Shown in pieces: positions 17,161 to 25,573 of a stretch of DNA of 54,476 bases (position 1 is the stretch's first letter; each line of letters begins with the position of its first letter). Under the pieces are notes generated by a model, which saw only the letters and a list, made by a program, of their open reading frames with translations, was not told the DNA's origin and did not search any database. Where the stretch lies: positions 1-54,476 of the forward strand of contig AXCX01000005.1 of assembly GCA_000767215.1 (NCBI GenBank), written 5' to 3'. Origin of the DNA: Actinotalea fermentans ATCC 43279 = JCM 9966 = DSM 3133. Lineage in GTDB: Bacteria > Actinomycetota > Actinomycetes > Actinomycetales > Cellulomonadaceae. The translations under genes were made by a program, and so were the position numbers.

Positions 17161-17209
17161 TCGTTCTCCCCGAACGCACTCCGGAGCCCCGCGACCCGGA
17201 GCGGCGGCG

Positions 17210-19426
17210 TCACCAGGGCCGGGCGACCCGCTCCTCGAGCCAGTCGTCCTGCAGGTAATCGTCCTTCTGGAGTGCGAGCCGGAGAATGCCGCGCAGGCCG
17301 GTGACGGCGTCGCCGAACGTGAAGCGACTCGCCGCGGAGTCGTGGCCCTCGCGCAGTTCGACGGGGACCTCGACGACGGGCATCCCCTGCTGCTCGGCGG
17401 CCAGCACGAGTTCGGTGGTCCACATGAGGCCCGGCTCGCGCGAGAACGCCGCGAACATCCGGCACCACTCGGCGTCCACCCAGATCGTGCCCTGGCTGTC
17501 CCCGACGGACGAGTGCAGGAGGGCCTCCCTCATCGAGCGGAAGACCCTCGACTGGAGGGTGCGCCTGGTCGACCGGTGGACGTCGGACTCGACGTGCGCC
17601 TTCGAGCCGATGGCCAGGAGCGTGTCGGCGGGCAGCTCTCGGAAGCGGGAGAGGTCACCAAGACCGAAGGGCAGGTCGTCGGCGGTGAGGAGAAGGCGGT
17701 CCCCCAGCGTCGCCAGCACCCCGGTCCGGAGCGCGACGCCGAGGCCCGGCTCGCTGTGCAGGACGCGCAGCGTGCACGGGTGCGACCACCGCTCCTCGAT
17801 CTCGGCGAGGACGCCGCTCGTGGTGTCGGTCGAGCCGTTCTCCACCACGACGATCTCGTCACCCGCACCGAGCTCACCGGCCAGCGTCGCAAGTGTCGCA
17901 CCGACCGTGGCAGCGCCGTTCCGGGTCGGCACCACGGCCGACAGCGACGTCGGCACGGCTCTGGGCGTGAGCCGCGCGAGGTGCCGGGCGATCTTCTGCC
18001 GCTCGCTCGCCCGCACGTGCGACGGCATCGAGCTGACGACCCACGCGAACCCACCGAGGCCGACGGACAGCAGGAGGCCGAAGGCCGCAGAGAGCTCGGA
18101 GAAGTAGTAGATGAGCGGCATGACGAACACCGCCGGCGCGAAGCCCAGCACGACGGTCGGCGTCACCATCGCCAGCACCGCCCGGACGCCCCTGCGGTGC
18201 GGGCCCCGCCGGTGCAGCGCGAGCGTGATGCCGATGCCCGCCACGACCAGCATCGCCCCGTAGTGCTTGATCGTGTAGAGCGCCTTGTCCAGGTAGAGCC
18301 GTGCGGCGGCGCCAGGGCTCTCGCGGACCTCACCGAAGTAGAGGTCCTTCATAATCTCGTTGAACTCCGTGCTCGCGATGAGCACGTCCGGGTCGACCGC
18401 TCGGGCCTGCGCCCAGCCGTACTCGTCGTTCCATCGGATGTCGAATGGCGACGGCTGACCCGTGATCGGCTCGGGATAAGACAGGCCGAGGTAGAACGAG
18501 TGCCACAGCGCGTGCGCGTCCGGCAGCTCGCTCACCGCGAGTCCCGTCGCGTCGGCCCGCTCGGTGTCGATCAGCCGCATCACGCCCGCGGGCAGCATCA
18601 GGGCGATGACGACGGCGACGGCAGCCGCCACGACGGCGCGGAGCCAGCGGAGCCGTCCCCGGCTCCACATCCACCACAGCACGCCCACCCCGGCGGCAGT
18701 GCCCACGCCCGACATCGCGCGCGACAGGTTCCCGACGCCGCCGAGCGCACCTGTGAGCAGGGTGACGGCCACCAGGGCGCGCGCGCTCAGGCGCACCGTG
18801 GACAGCACGAGGAGCATCGTCAAGGAGAGAAAGACGAGCGATGCCGCGATGCCGTACTGGGCGTAGACGCGCGTAGGCGCCGCCGCGTTCGACAAGCCGT
18901 ACTCGGTGCCGAGAAGCACCGTGCCGTGGTTCACCAGCCACAGGAGCGCCGGCATCGCCAAGAGCACGTACCCCGCGCGGGCGCGCCGGAACAGCCGGGC
19001 GACGCCGAGTGGCAGCACCAGGAGAGGGAGCGCCGCCAGACCCGCCATGGCTCCCTTGAGGCCGGCGTACGGCGACGGCGAGCCCGTCACGTGCGAGAGG
19101 AGGCTGGCGATGATGTACGAGCCGGGGTCGTCGTCCCAGGCGGCCGCCGTGTAGGGGCCGTCCGTGGGCGCTTGCGTGTACCAGGAGCCGGACCCGGTGG
19201 GCTTGATCAGCAGGACGCCGGTCTCACGGTAGGCCTGGTACGTTGCATTGAGCTCGAGGTCGCGCGCGCCATGCCACGGGAGGCTCGGCATGAGCAGGAC
19301 CGTCACGAACGTCATGACGGCGAGCACCAACCCGGTCAGGAGCAGGAGGATCGTCGTCGACCGTGGCCACGGCGGCTGGGCCGGCATCGTGCTCGTGTCG
19401 GCTTCGTCCAGGGGATTCTGAAGCAC
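17210..19426 (-). CDS. Fusion protein: polytopic membrane (GT-C-like) region plus C-terminal GT2 glycosyltransferase
   Basis: 738 residues in two parts. Residues 1-470 hold about ten predicted membrane helices, a first outer loop with acidic residues (GARDLELN at 53-60, WDDDPGSY at 97-104) and a roughly 100-residue outer loop (286-387); this resembles GT-C glycosyltransferases using polyprenyl-phosphate sugars, though no GT-C family is firmly recognised. Residues 492-715 are a GT2 domain of the DPM1/GtrB type: VVPTRNGAATV, VVVENGSTDTT, GLGVALRTG, TADDLPFG (581-588) in place of the DxD, then VGDSQGTIWVD and TELVLAAEQQGMPVVEVPVE. The GT2 end should be cytosolic. A flippase gene lies 64 bases upstream on the same strand. 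Together they suggest synthesis and outer-face transfer of a lipid-linked sugar. G+C looks a little lower than in neighbours. Confidence 0.75.
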   Translation of the reverse strand: MLQNPLDEADTSTMPAQPPWPRSTTILLLLTGLVLAVMTFVTVLLMPSLPWHGARDLELNATYQAYRETGVLLIKPTGSGSWYTQAPTDGPYTAAAWDDDPGSYIIASLLSHVTGSPSPYAGLKGAMAGLAALPLLVLPLGVARLFRRARAGYVLLAMPALLWLVNHGTVLLGTEYGLSNAAAPTRVYAQYGIAASLVFLSLTMLLVLSTVRLSARALVAVTLLTGALGGVGNLSRAMSGVGTAAGVGVLWWMWSRGRLRWLRAVVAAAVAVVIALMLPAGVMRLIDTERADATGLAVSELPDAHALWHSFYLGLSYPEPITGQPSPFDIRWNDEYGWAQARAVDPDVLIASTEFNEIMKDLYFGEVRESPGAAARLYLDKALYTIKHYGAMLVVAGIGITLALHRRGPHRRGVRAVLAMVTPTVVLGFAPAVFVMPLIYYFSELSAAFGLLLSVGLGGFAWVVSSMPSHVRASERQKIARHLARLTPRAVPTSLSAVVPTRNGAATVGATLATLAGELGAGDEIVVVENGSTDTTSGVLAEIEERWSHPCTLRVLHSEPGLGVALRTGVLATLGDRLLLTADDLPFGLGDLSRFRELPADTLLAIGSKAHVESDVHRSTRRTLQSRVFRSMREALLHSSVGDSQGTIWVDAEWCRMFAAFSREPGLMWTTELVLAAEQQGMPVVEVPVELREGHDSAASRFTFGDAVTGLRGILRLALQKDDYLQDDWLEERVARPW

Positions 19427-19490
19427 GGTTCCTCTCGTCCTGCATCACGTCGCGACGCGGCCGCGCCCGCCTCGGGACCCGTACCGGGCG

Positions 19491-20738
19491 TCAGGATAGT
19501 GCTCCGTCGCCAGGAGCCACGGCACGTCGCCCTTCATCGTCGACGCAGGGACGGGTCGGGGTGGGCGTGCGGCGCAGTTCGACGACGCTGACCCAGAGGG
19601 TCAGGGCGACACTCACCGACACGCCCGAGAGCACGATCGCGGCGATCGAACCGTGCACGACCGCCACCACGCCGACAACACCGGCCGCGCCCACCCAGAG
19701 GCGCCAGTCCGCACCAGAGCCGGGGTCCGACAGCCGGAGGAACAGCAGCGCCTGCAGGGTGGCGAAGAGGCTGCCCTGCAGCGCGAACACCCAGATCAGC
19801 GGCACGATCGCCTCGTACCCGGGCCCTGCGGCGACCTGGACCACCCACGGCGCCAGGACCGCGCAGGCCGCCGTGGCACCCGCACCGACGGCCACAGTGG
19901 CCAGCACGTTCGCCGTGCGCAGCCGAGGCGTCGATGCCGCAGCCATCCGAGGGAAGAGGACATAGCTGATGAAGCCGGGCAGGAAGAACGCGACCTTCGC
20001 GACGAGCGACCCGACGGCGTAGGCCCCAGAGTCGGCCGGCTCAAGGAAGGTCCGCGCCAGGACGACGTCCATGTTCACGAGGAGGTAGAGGCCGAGCAGG
20101 GACGCACTGTTGCGCCAGAGCTCGCGGAGCACGTTCGGGCCGGGCAGGCCAAGGGGCACCCGCTCCCGTGCGACCGCGAGCGCCACGGCGCTCCCTGCCG
20201 CACTGCCCACCAGCATTCCCAGGCCGGCGGACGTCGCGGTCGGCTCGACGGCCACGGCCACCACGGTGCCGGTTGCCCGGAGGATCCCGAGAGCCGCGTA
20301 GGTCCCGCCGAAGCGAGTGTGCAGGCGGCGCCCCTGGAGGACGCCGATCGCGGTGAAGCCGAGCACGCTCACGGCCACGCTCGCGACGACCGCGAGCATC
20401 GCGGCCGACGGGACACCGAGGACCGGCGCCGCCGCCATGGATGGCGCAGCGAGGATCAGCAACGCACCCGCCGCCCAGGCTCCCGCCCGCATGACCACGT
20501 CGGTGCGCCCCAACGCGACCCCCGCGGCGACCCGACGCGCGGCGAGGGTCTGGCAGCCGATCGCGAAAGTCGACACGATGATCGACACGCCCAGCAGCGC
20601 CCCGAGCGCACCGAACTCGGCCGGCGCCAGGATACGAGCGCTCGCGATCGACAGCCCGTAGGCCGCCGCGTTCGCCAGTGTCGTCCCGCCGGCGACGACC
20701 AGCAGGTCCCGCAGGTTCGAGACCCTTCGCTCAGGCAC
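19491..20738 (-). CDS. Oligosaccharide/lipopolysaccharide flippase (MOP/Wzx type)
   Basis: 415-residue integral membrane protein with about 12 predicted helices, starting with the family-typical NLRDLLVVAGGTTLANAAAY and LSIASARILAPAEFGALGAL. MOP-type flippases move undecaprenyl-linked glycans or related lipids across the membrane. It is followed by the membrane-GT/GT2 fusion gene, its likely partner. TAGCGT (minus strand, 20745-20750) stands six bases before the GTG, so the operon mRNA is probably leaderless. The C-terminal 25 residues are polar and probably cytosolic. Confidence 0.82.
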   Translation of the reverse strand: MPERRVSNLRDLLVVAGGTTLANAAAYGLSIASARILAPAEFGALGALLGVSIIVSTFAIGCQTLAARRVAAGVALGRTDVVMRAGAWAAGALLILAAPSMAAAPVLGVPSAAMLAVVASVAVSVLGFTAIGVLQGRRLHTRFGGTYAALGILRATGTVVAVAVEPTATSAGLGMLVGSAAGSAVALAVARERVPLGLPGPNVLRELWRNSASLLGLYLLVNMDVVLARTFLEPADSGAYAVGSLVAKVAFFLPGFISYVLFPRMAAASTPRLRTANVLATVAVGAGATAACAVLAPWVVQVAAGPGYEAIVPLIWVFALQGSLFATLQALLFLRLSDPGSGADWRLWVGAAGVVGVVAVVHGSIAAIVLSGVSVSVALTLWVSVVELRRTPTPTRPCVDDEGRRAVAPGDGALS

Positions 20739-20782
20739 GCGGGGACGCTACCAGTACCGCATCATGTCCGACGCGCGGGAAC

Positions 20783-20831
20783 CGCGAGGGGCTCTGGGTG
20801 GAGTCGCCTCCGCGGCCCAGAGCCCCTCGCG
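20783..20831 (-). terminator. Strong hairpin terminator downstream of the orphan 103-residue gene
   Basis: CGCGAGGGGCTCTGGG (20783-20798) and CCCAGAGCCCCTCGCG (20816-20831) pair perfectly over 16 bp with a 17-base loop. It lies between the 103-residue gene and the flippase promoter, and isolates the two transcripts. Confidence 0.8.
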
Positions 20832-20852
20832 CGAAACGTCGCCGCGCGTCGC

Positions 20853-21164
20853 TCAGGCGCCGACGGGGACCGCCTGTCGCCACCCGTCACCCGCGGGCAC
20901 GGCGCCCTCGGGCAGGTCCGCCGTCGCGATGACGACGTTGGTCCCCGTGCCGGAGACCTTCTCCCATCTGCTGCCGTAACACATGTCGACGGCCAGCTCA
21001 GGAGCCTGGGGGGCCAACGTGGCCTCCTCGATCAGCTCCGTCGTGCCGCTTGCATCACCGGTGGTCCAGAAAACCGTCTGGTGAGGGTGGTAGCTGGCCC
21101 ACTCCCACTTCCACTGCCGCTGGACCTGCTCCCAGTGGCAGATGGTCTCCGTCGTCTCGGACAT
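20853..21164 (-). CDS. Orphan hypothetical protein, tryptophan-rich
   Basis: 103 residues, not recognised. It starts MSETTETICHWEQVQRQW and has five tryptophans in the first 40 residues (WEQVQRQWKWEW, VFWTTGD), two cysteines (positions 9 and about 70) and a glycine/valine-rich second half (GTGTNVVIATADLPEGAVP). No signal peptide or membrane helix is seen. The ATG at 21164 has a strong AGGAGGTGG site, and a 16-bp-stem terminator closes the unit, so it is a well-formed single-gene transcript. It sits between the glycan pair and dinB; function cannot be inferred. Confidence 0.7.
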   Translation of the reverse strand: MSETTETICHWEQVQRQWKWEWASYHPHQTVFWTTGDASGTTELIEEATLAPQAPELAVDMCYGSRWEKVSGTGTNVVIATADLPEGAVPAGDGWRQAVPVGA

Positions 21165-21356
21165 GTACGCGCCACCTCCTTGGGGCCTGCGCGCCGTCGC
21201 GCCTGCCTTGCACCTCATCCTCACATCGACCACCCACCCGGGGGGAGGGGACCTACGGCCCTATCTGGGTGACGGGGGCGCCCGGCAACTGGGGCAGGCG
21301 CGGCCTTCTCGGGCTGGTCCGTCGCAATCCGGGCGCTGGATCAGCACACTTGCCGA

Positions 21357-21379
21357 TCGAACACCTGTTCGACTAGCCT
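21357..21379 (+). promoter_or_regulatory. LexA (SOS) box and leaderless promoter of dinB
   Basis: TCGAACACCTGTTCGA (21357-21372) fits the Gram-positive/actinobacterial LexA box (CGAAC-N4-GTTCG). TAGCCT at 21374-21379 follows directly and ends six bases before the ATG of dinB, so LexA would sit against the -10 element. Confidence 0.88.
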
Positions 21380-21385
21380 CGACGC

Positions 21386-22645
21386 ATGCCCACGGGCGGC
21401 GCCACGATCCTCCACGCCGACCTCGACGCCTTCTACGCGTCGGTCGAGCAGCTGCTGAACCCGGCGCTGCGCGGGCGGCCGGTCGCCGTCGGCGGCGGAC
21501 CGACCGGTGGGGTCGTCCTCGCGGCGTCATACGAGGCCAAGCGGTTCGGCGTCTCCGGCGGCATGCCCGGCTGGCGGGCGGCGCGGCTGTGCCCGGAGCT
21601 CCTGTTCGTCCGGGGCCACTTCGCGGAGTACCAGCAGCTCGGCGACGCCGTCATGGCAATCTTCGGCGACGTCACACCGCTCGTGGAGCGCATCTCCATC
21701 GACGAGGCGTTCCTCGACGTCTCGGGAGCGACCCACCTCTTCGGGCCGGCCGCGGCGATCGGTCGCGACATCAGGGCCCGCGTGCGCGCCGAGGTCGGGC
21801 TGCCGATCTCCGTGGGCGCTGCCCGGACCAAGCACCTCGCGAAGATCGCCTCCCAGGTGGCCAAGCCCGACGGCCTGGTCGTCGTGGAGCCCGGGACCGA
21901 GCGCGAGTTCCTCGACCCCCTGCCCGTGTCCCTCGTGTGGGGCGTGGGGCCCGTCACGCAGGCCCGCCTGGCGGACCTGGGCGTGCGCACCATCGGCGAT
22001 CTCGCGCAGACGCCGTCACGCGCCGTCGAGCGCCTCCTGGGCCATGCCGTCGGGAGCAAGCTCTCCGCGATGGCGCGCGACGACGACGCCCGGCGCATCG
22101 TGACCGCTCGTCACGCCGGCAGCGTCGGCGCACAGTCGGCGCTGGGACGCCGGGCCCCGGATCCCGAGACGATCCGCAGCGTCCTCGCCCACCTGGCCGA
22201 GCGCGTCGCACGCCGTCTGCGCGACAAGGGCCGCGCCGGGCGCACGGTCACCGTGCGCGTCCGGTTCGCGGGCCTGCGCTCCGTGACCCGGTCCCGGACT
22301 CTGGCCCAGCCCGTGGCGACGACGCTCACGCTGACGGAGATCGCCGAGCGGTTGACGCAGGCGGCCCTCGCCGACCAACCCTCCGGGACGGAGATCACAC
22401 TGCTCGCGATCTCGGTGAGCAACCTCGCCGAGCAACGGGTGCTCCAGCTCGAGCTCGACCTCGAGCCGGACGACCCGTGGCGCCCGGGCTCGCCGACGGG
22501 CGCCGCACGGCGCGCGGTGGACGGGTCGCTCGACACGATCCGACACCGGTTCGGCAACGACGCGGCCGGGTACCTCCCTGCCCTGATGGGCGACCTGCGG
22601 TCGGTGCCCGACGCGTTCCGCGAGCTCGCCGAGCACGACCTGTGA
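21386..22645 (+). CDS. dinB: DNA polymerase IV (Y family)
   Basis: Error-prone translesion polymerase. Catalytic acids are present: Asp12 (HADLDAFYASVE) and Asp106-Glu107 (SIDEAFLDVSG). The SVGAARTKHLAKIAS block and the HhH region (VWGVGPVTQARLADLG) follow; the little-finger domain ends with a beta-clamp motif, QLELDL (354-359). Length 419. A LexA box and a leaderless promoter precede it, so it should be DNA-damage inducible. It converges on the TspO-like gene. Confidence 0.95.
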   Translation: MPTGGATILHADLDAFYASVEQLLNPALRGRPVAVGGGPTGGVVLAASYEAKRFGVSGGMPGWRAARLCPELLFVRGHFAEYQQLGDAVMAIFGDVTPLVERISIDEAFLDVSGATHLFGPAAAIGRDIRARVRAEVGLPISVGAARTKHLAKIASQVAKPDGLVVVEPGTEREFLDPLPVSLVWGVGPVTQARLADLGVRTIGDLAQTPSRAVERLLGHAVGSKLSAMARDDDARRIVTARHAGSVGAQSALGRRAPDPETIRSVLAHLAERVARRLRDKGRAGRTVTVRVRFAGLRSVTRSRTLAQPVATTLTLTEIAERLTQAALADQPSGTEITLLAISVSNLAEQRVLQLELDLEPDDPWRPGSPTGAARRAVDGSLDTIRHRFGNDAAGYLPALMGDLRSVPDAFRELAEHDL

Positions 22646-22699
22646 AGGGTCACCGCTGGGGTGAGCGAGGGCACCCACGCCCCCGCTCGCTCCTGAGGA

Positions 22700-23524
22700 C
22701 TAGGACGCGCGGGCGCGTCGGAGCCGCGCGACAGACGTCGCCACCACGATGAGCACGGCGGCGATGCCCGCGGCCACCGCGGCCGGCGTGGACCGCAGGT
22801 CCCCGCCCGTCCGCGCCACGACGACCCAGGCGAGACCCCACGCCATCGCCGCACCGATGGCGAGCCGTCCGCGCGTCCAGAGCGCGTACCCCACCCCGGC
22901 GACTCCGGCCACGGAGAGCGCGAGGACGGCCCACAGGTCGGCGGCCGGGGTCCGCGCGTCGGCACCCGCCGCCACCGCGACGGAGAAGGCGTTCGCGACC
23001 GTCGCGACCGTCACGCAGCCCAGGTAGAGCCCGATCGTCCCGTCGACGACGACACCCTCCACGATCCCCGTCGGCGCCCTCTCCTGCAGCCGGCGCACGG
23101 TCAGCACCAGCACCGCGAGGATCGCCACGATCACGACGACGCTCGCCTCGATGAGGTCCGCCTGCACGACGGCGATCCACCCGGCGTTCAGCACCATCGA
23201 CGCCAGCACCAGCCAGCCGGTCCGCCGCGCCCGCGCGTCCGTGCGCTGGATGGGCAACGCCTGCCACACGGCGTAGGCGACGAGTCCGAGGTAGATCACC
23301 GACCAGATGCCGAACGCCGGCTCCCCCGGCGCGACGGGCGTCGCGTCGGCCGCGAGCGCTCCGTCGCCGACCTCCTGCTGCGAGGTCCCGCCGCCAGCAC
23401 CGCTCCCCCAGAACCCGGCGAGGGTGGCGAGCAGAGCTCCGACGAGCACGACGACCTGGCGAACGACGTCGGACGGGCGGGCCGCGGCGGGCGCGGGTGC
23501 GGGCGGGGCGAGTGCAGCGGCCAT
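22700..23524 (-). CDS. TspO/MBR-like tryptophan-rich membrane protein
   Basis: 274 residues with seven or more hydrophobic segments and a Pro/Ala-rich start. FGIWSVIYLGLVAYAVWQAL (about 71-90) and VLNAGWIAVVQADL are hallmarks of the tryptophan-rich sensory (TspO-like) membrane proteins of actinobacteria; the family binds porphyrins or related ligands in studied members. Classical TspO has about 160 residues and five helices, so this is a longer variant with an extra C-terminal pair or trio of helices. The role here is unproven. Confidence 0.75.
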   Translation of the reverse strand: MAAALAPPAPAPAAARPSDVVRQVVVLVGALLATLAGFWGSGAGGGTSQQEVGDGALAADATPVAPGEPAFGIWSVIYLGLVAYAVWQALPIQRTDARARRTGWLVLASMVLNAGWIAVVQADLIEASVVVIVAILAVLVLTVRRLQERAPTGIVEGVVVDGTIGLYLGCVTVATVANAFSVAVAAGADARTPAADLWAVLALSVAGVAGVGYALWTRGRLAIGAAMAWGLAWVVVARTGGDLRSTPAAVAAGIAAVLIVVATSVARLRRARAS

Positions 23525-23596
23525 GCTCCATCGTCACCGCTGCCCGGCAGGCACGCGACCGCGGCGGGAGCCGGACGCGCCCACCGGCGACAGGCG

Positions 23597-25561
23597 TCAG
23601 TCGCGCTCGCGCATGGCGCGGCGCTGCTGCTCGAGGGCCACGAGACGCCCGAAGGCCTCCTGGTAGGCCTCGGCGTCGACGGCCGGGTCCATGCGCTGCA
23701 GGCGACCCCGCTCGTCGGCGATCTGCCGGGTCAGGAGCAGGTCCACCAGCCCGGCGACGACGCCGCGCACGTACTCCTCGATGGCGGCCGGGCGGTCCTC
23801 GGGCAGGGGCGTCACGGCGAGCTCGGTGACCACGGCAGCCACGGGCCCCGCGGCCTCCTCGCGGACGCGCTCGAGCCACGCCGCGTCCGTGATCCCCCGG
23901 ACGGCCACGACCCCACCGGCTGCCCGGATCGCCTCGTGCACGGCACGCAGCGCGGGGACGGTGAAGGCGTCGTCGGGCAGCGCGTCGAAGACGGCGGCCT
24001 CGACCTTGTTCGGGTGCTGGAGCACCGCCTCGAGGACGTTGCGCTGCAACCGGGCGACCGGATCCGCCCGGTCCGGTCCGTCCGGGCGCGCCCTCGACGG
24101 ACCTCTCGAGGACGAGTCCGCGCGGTCGTCCGACTTGGGCCCGGGCACCACCGGCTCCCCCGGCCGGCTCGCCCGCGCATCGTCCCGTGCAGCATTGCCC
24201 ACCGCGCGCGACGCCGACTGCACGGCCGACGCCACCGCCTCGTGCTCCATGCCGAGCCAGCCCGCGAGCATCCGCGTGTACTCCGGTCGCAGCGCCGTGT
24301 CGCGGATCCGCGCGACCACCGGGGCCGAGGCACGCAGCGCGTTCACGCGACCCTCGGCGGTGTTCAGGTCGTGCTGCGCGATCGTCGACCGGATGACGAA
24401 CTCGAACAGCGGCTGGCGGCCCTGGACGAGCGCCACCACCGCGTCGGGGCCCTGCGCCTGCCGCAGCTCGCACGGGTCCATGCCGGTGGGCTCCACGGCG
24501 ACGAACGTCTGCGCGTAGAACCGCTGGTCCTCGCCGAACGCACGCAGCGCCGCCTTCCGGCCGGCCTCGTCGCCGTCGAAGGTGAAGATGATCTCCCCGC
24601 CCTGCGACTGCCCGCTCGCCAGCTGCACGCCGCCACCGACCGCGGTGTCGCCCAGCAGGCGCCGGACGATGCGCGCGTGGTCCGACCCGAAGGCGGTCCC
24701 GCAGGTCGCGACGGCCGTCGGCACGCCCGACAGGTGGGCCGCCATGACGTCCGTGTAGCCCTCCACGACCACGACCTGCCGCCGCTTGGCGATCTCACGC
24801 TTGGCGAGGTCGATGCCGTAGAGCACCTGTGCCTTCTTGTACAGCGGGGTCTCCGGGGAGTTCAGGTACTTGGGCCCCTGGTCGTCGTCGAACAGTCGAC
24901 GCGCGCCGAACCCGACGACGTCGCCCGTCACGTCCCGGATCGGCCACACCAGCCGCCCGCGGAACCTGTCGTACAGGCCCCGGTTTCCCTGGCTCATCAG
25001 GCCCGACGCCGTGAGCTCGGGCTCCGTGAAGCCCTTGCCGCGCAGGTGGCGCAGCAGCGCGTCCCAGCCCTGCGGGGCGAAGCCGACACCGAACTGCTCG
25101 GCCGCCGTGCGGTCGAAGCCGCGCTCCGCGAGGAACTGGCGCCCGGTCGCGGCGGCGGGCGTGAGGATCTGCTCCGCGTAGAAGGCCGCAGCGTGCCGGT
25201 GGGCCTCCAGGAGGCGCTGCCGCCGCCCGGGCTCCTCGCCGGGCCGGGCCGGGCCGCCCTCCTCGTAGCGCAGCTGCACACCCACGCGCGCGGCGAGGTG
25301 CTCGACCGCCTCCGTGAACCCCAGACCGTCGATCTTCTGGATGAACGAGATGACGTCGCCGCCCTCGCCGCAGCCGAAGCAGTGCCACAGGTTCACCGGC
25401 GGCCGCACGTGGAACGAGGGCGTGCGCTCGTCATGGAACGGGCACAGGCCCTTCATCGAGCCGACGCCCGCCGGCTTGAGCGTCACATGCTCGCCGACGA
25501 CGTCCTCGATCTTCGCCCGCTCACGCACCGCGGCGATGTCCTCGCTCCGGATGCGTGCCAC
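23597..25561 (-). CDS. dnaG: DNA primase
   Basis: Synthesises RNA primers for replication. The N-terminal zinc ribbon is complete ([13 protein letters not shown] then [11 protein letters not shown]; ligands Cys40, His43, Cys61, Cys64). The catalytic core and TOPRIM domain follow ([31 protein letters not shown]), with an insertion of about 20 residues ([20 protein letters not shown]) before the TOPRIM DGD motif. The C-terminal part should bind DnaB helicase. Length 654. It starts with GTG nine bases after the dgt stop; the dgt stop itself forms part of its -10 element. Confidence 0.95.
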   Translation of the reverse strand: MARIRSEDIAAVRERAKIEDVVGEHVTLKPAGVGSMKGLCPFHDERTPSFHVRPPVNLWHCFGCGEGGDVISFIQKIDGLGFTEAVEHLAARVGVQLRYEEGGPARPGEEPGRRQRLLEAHRHAAAFYAEQILTPAAATGRQFLAERGFDRTAAEQFGVGFAPQGWDALLRHLRGKGFTEPELTASGLMSQGNRGLYDRFRGRLVWPIRDVTGDVVGFGARRLFDDDQGPKYLNSPETPLYKKAQVLYGIDLAKREIAKRRQVVVVEGYTDVMAAHLSGVPTAVATCGTAFGSDHARIVRRLLGDTAVGGGVQLASGQSQGGEIIFTFDGDEAGRKAALRAFGEDQRFYAQTFVAVEPTGMDPCELRQAQGPDAVVALVQGRQPLFEFVIRSTIAQHDLNTAEGRVNALRASAPVVARIRDTALRPEYTRMLAGWLGMEHEAVASAVQSASRAVGNAARDDARASRPGEPVVPGPKSDDRADSSSRGPSRARPDGPDRADPVARLQRNVLEAVLQHPNKVEAAVFDALPDDAFTVPALRAVHEAIRAAGGVVAVRGITDAAWLERVREEAAGPVAAVVTELAVTPLPEDRPAAIEEYVRGVVAGLVDLLLTRQIADERGRLQRMDPAVDAEAYQEAFGRLVALEQQRRAMRERD

Positions 25562-25567
25562 GCGGCG

Positions 25568-25573
25568 AGTCTA
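25568..25573 (-). promoter_or_regulatory. Leaderless -10 element of dnaG overlapping the dgt stop codon
   Basis: On the minus strand TAGACT is followed by six bases and then the GTG of dnaG. Its first three bases are the TAG stop of dgt (25571-25573). There is no Shine-Dalgarno before dnaG, which supports a separate leaderless start. Confidence 0.6.

Noticed and set aside
17342-19591. 749-codon plus-strand open frame opposite the GT fusion gene
   Set aside because: His/Arg/Gly/Glu-rich shadow translation without domains; the minus-strand frame has clear GT2 motifs and membrane helices.
22663-22692. Terminator between dinB and the TspO-like gene
   Set aside because: Only a 7-bp stem (GAGCGAG/CTCGCTC) with a 16-base loop and no U-tract; too weak to list.
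24601-24660. Frameshift or insertion error in dnaG near the TOPRIM DGD motif
   Set aside because: The extra residues stay in frame and look like a natural insertion; flanking motifs are intact.
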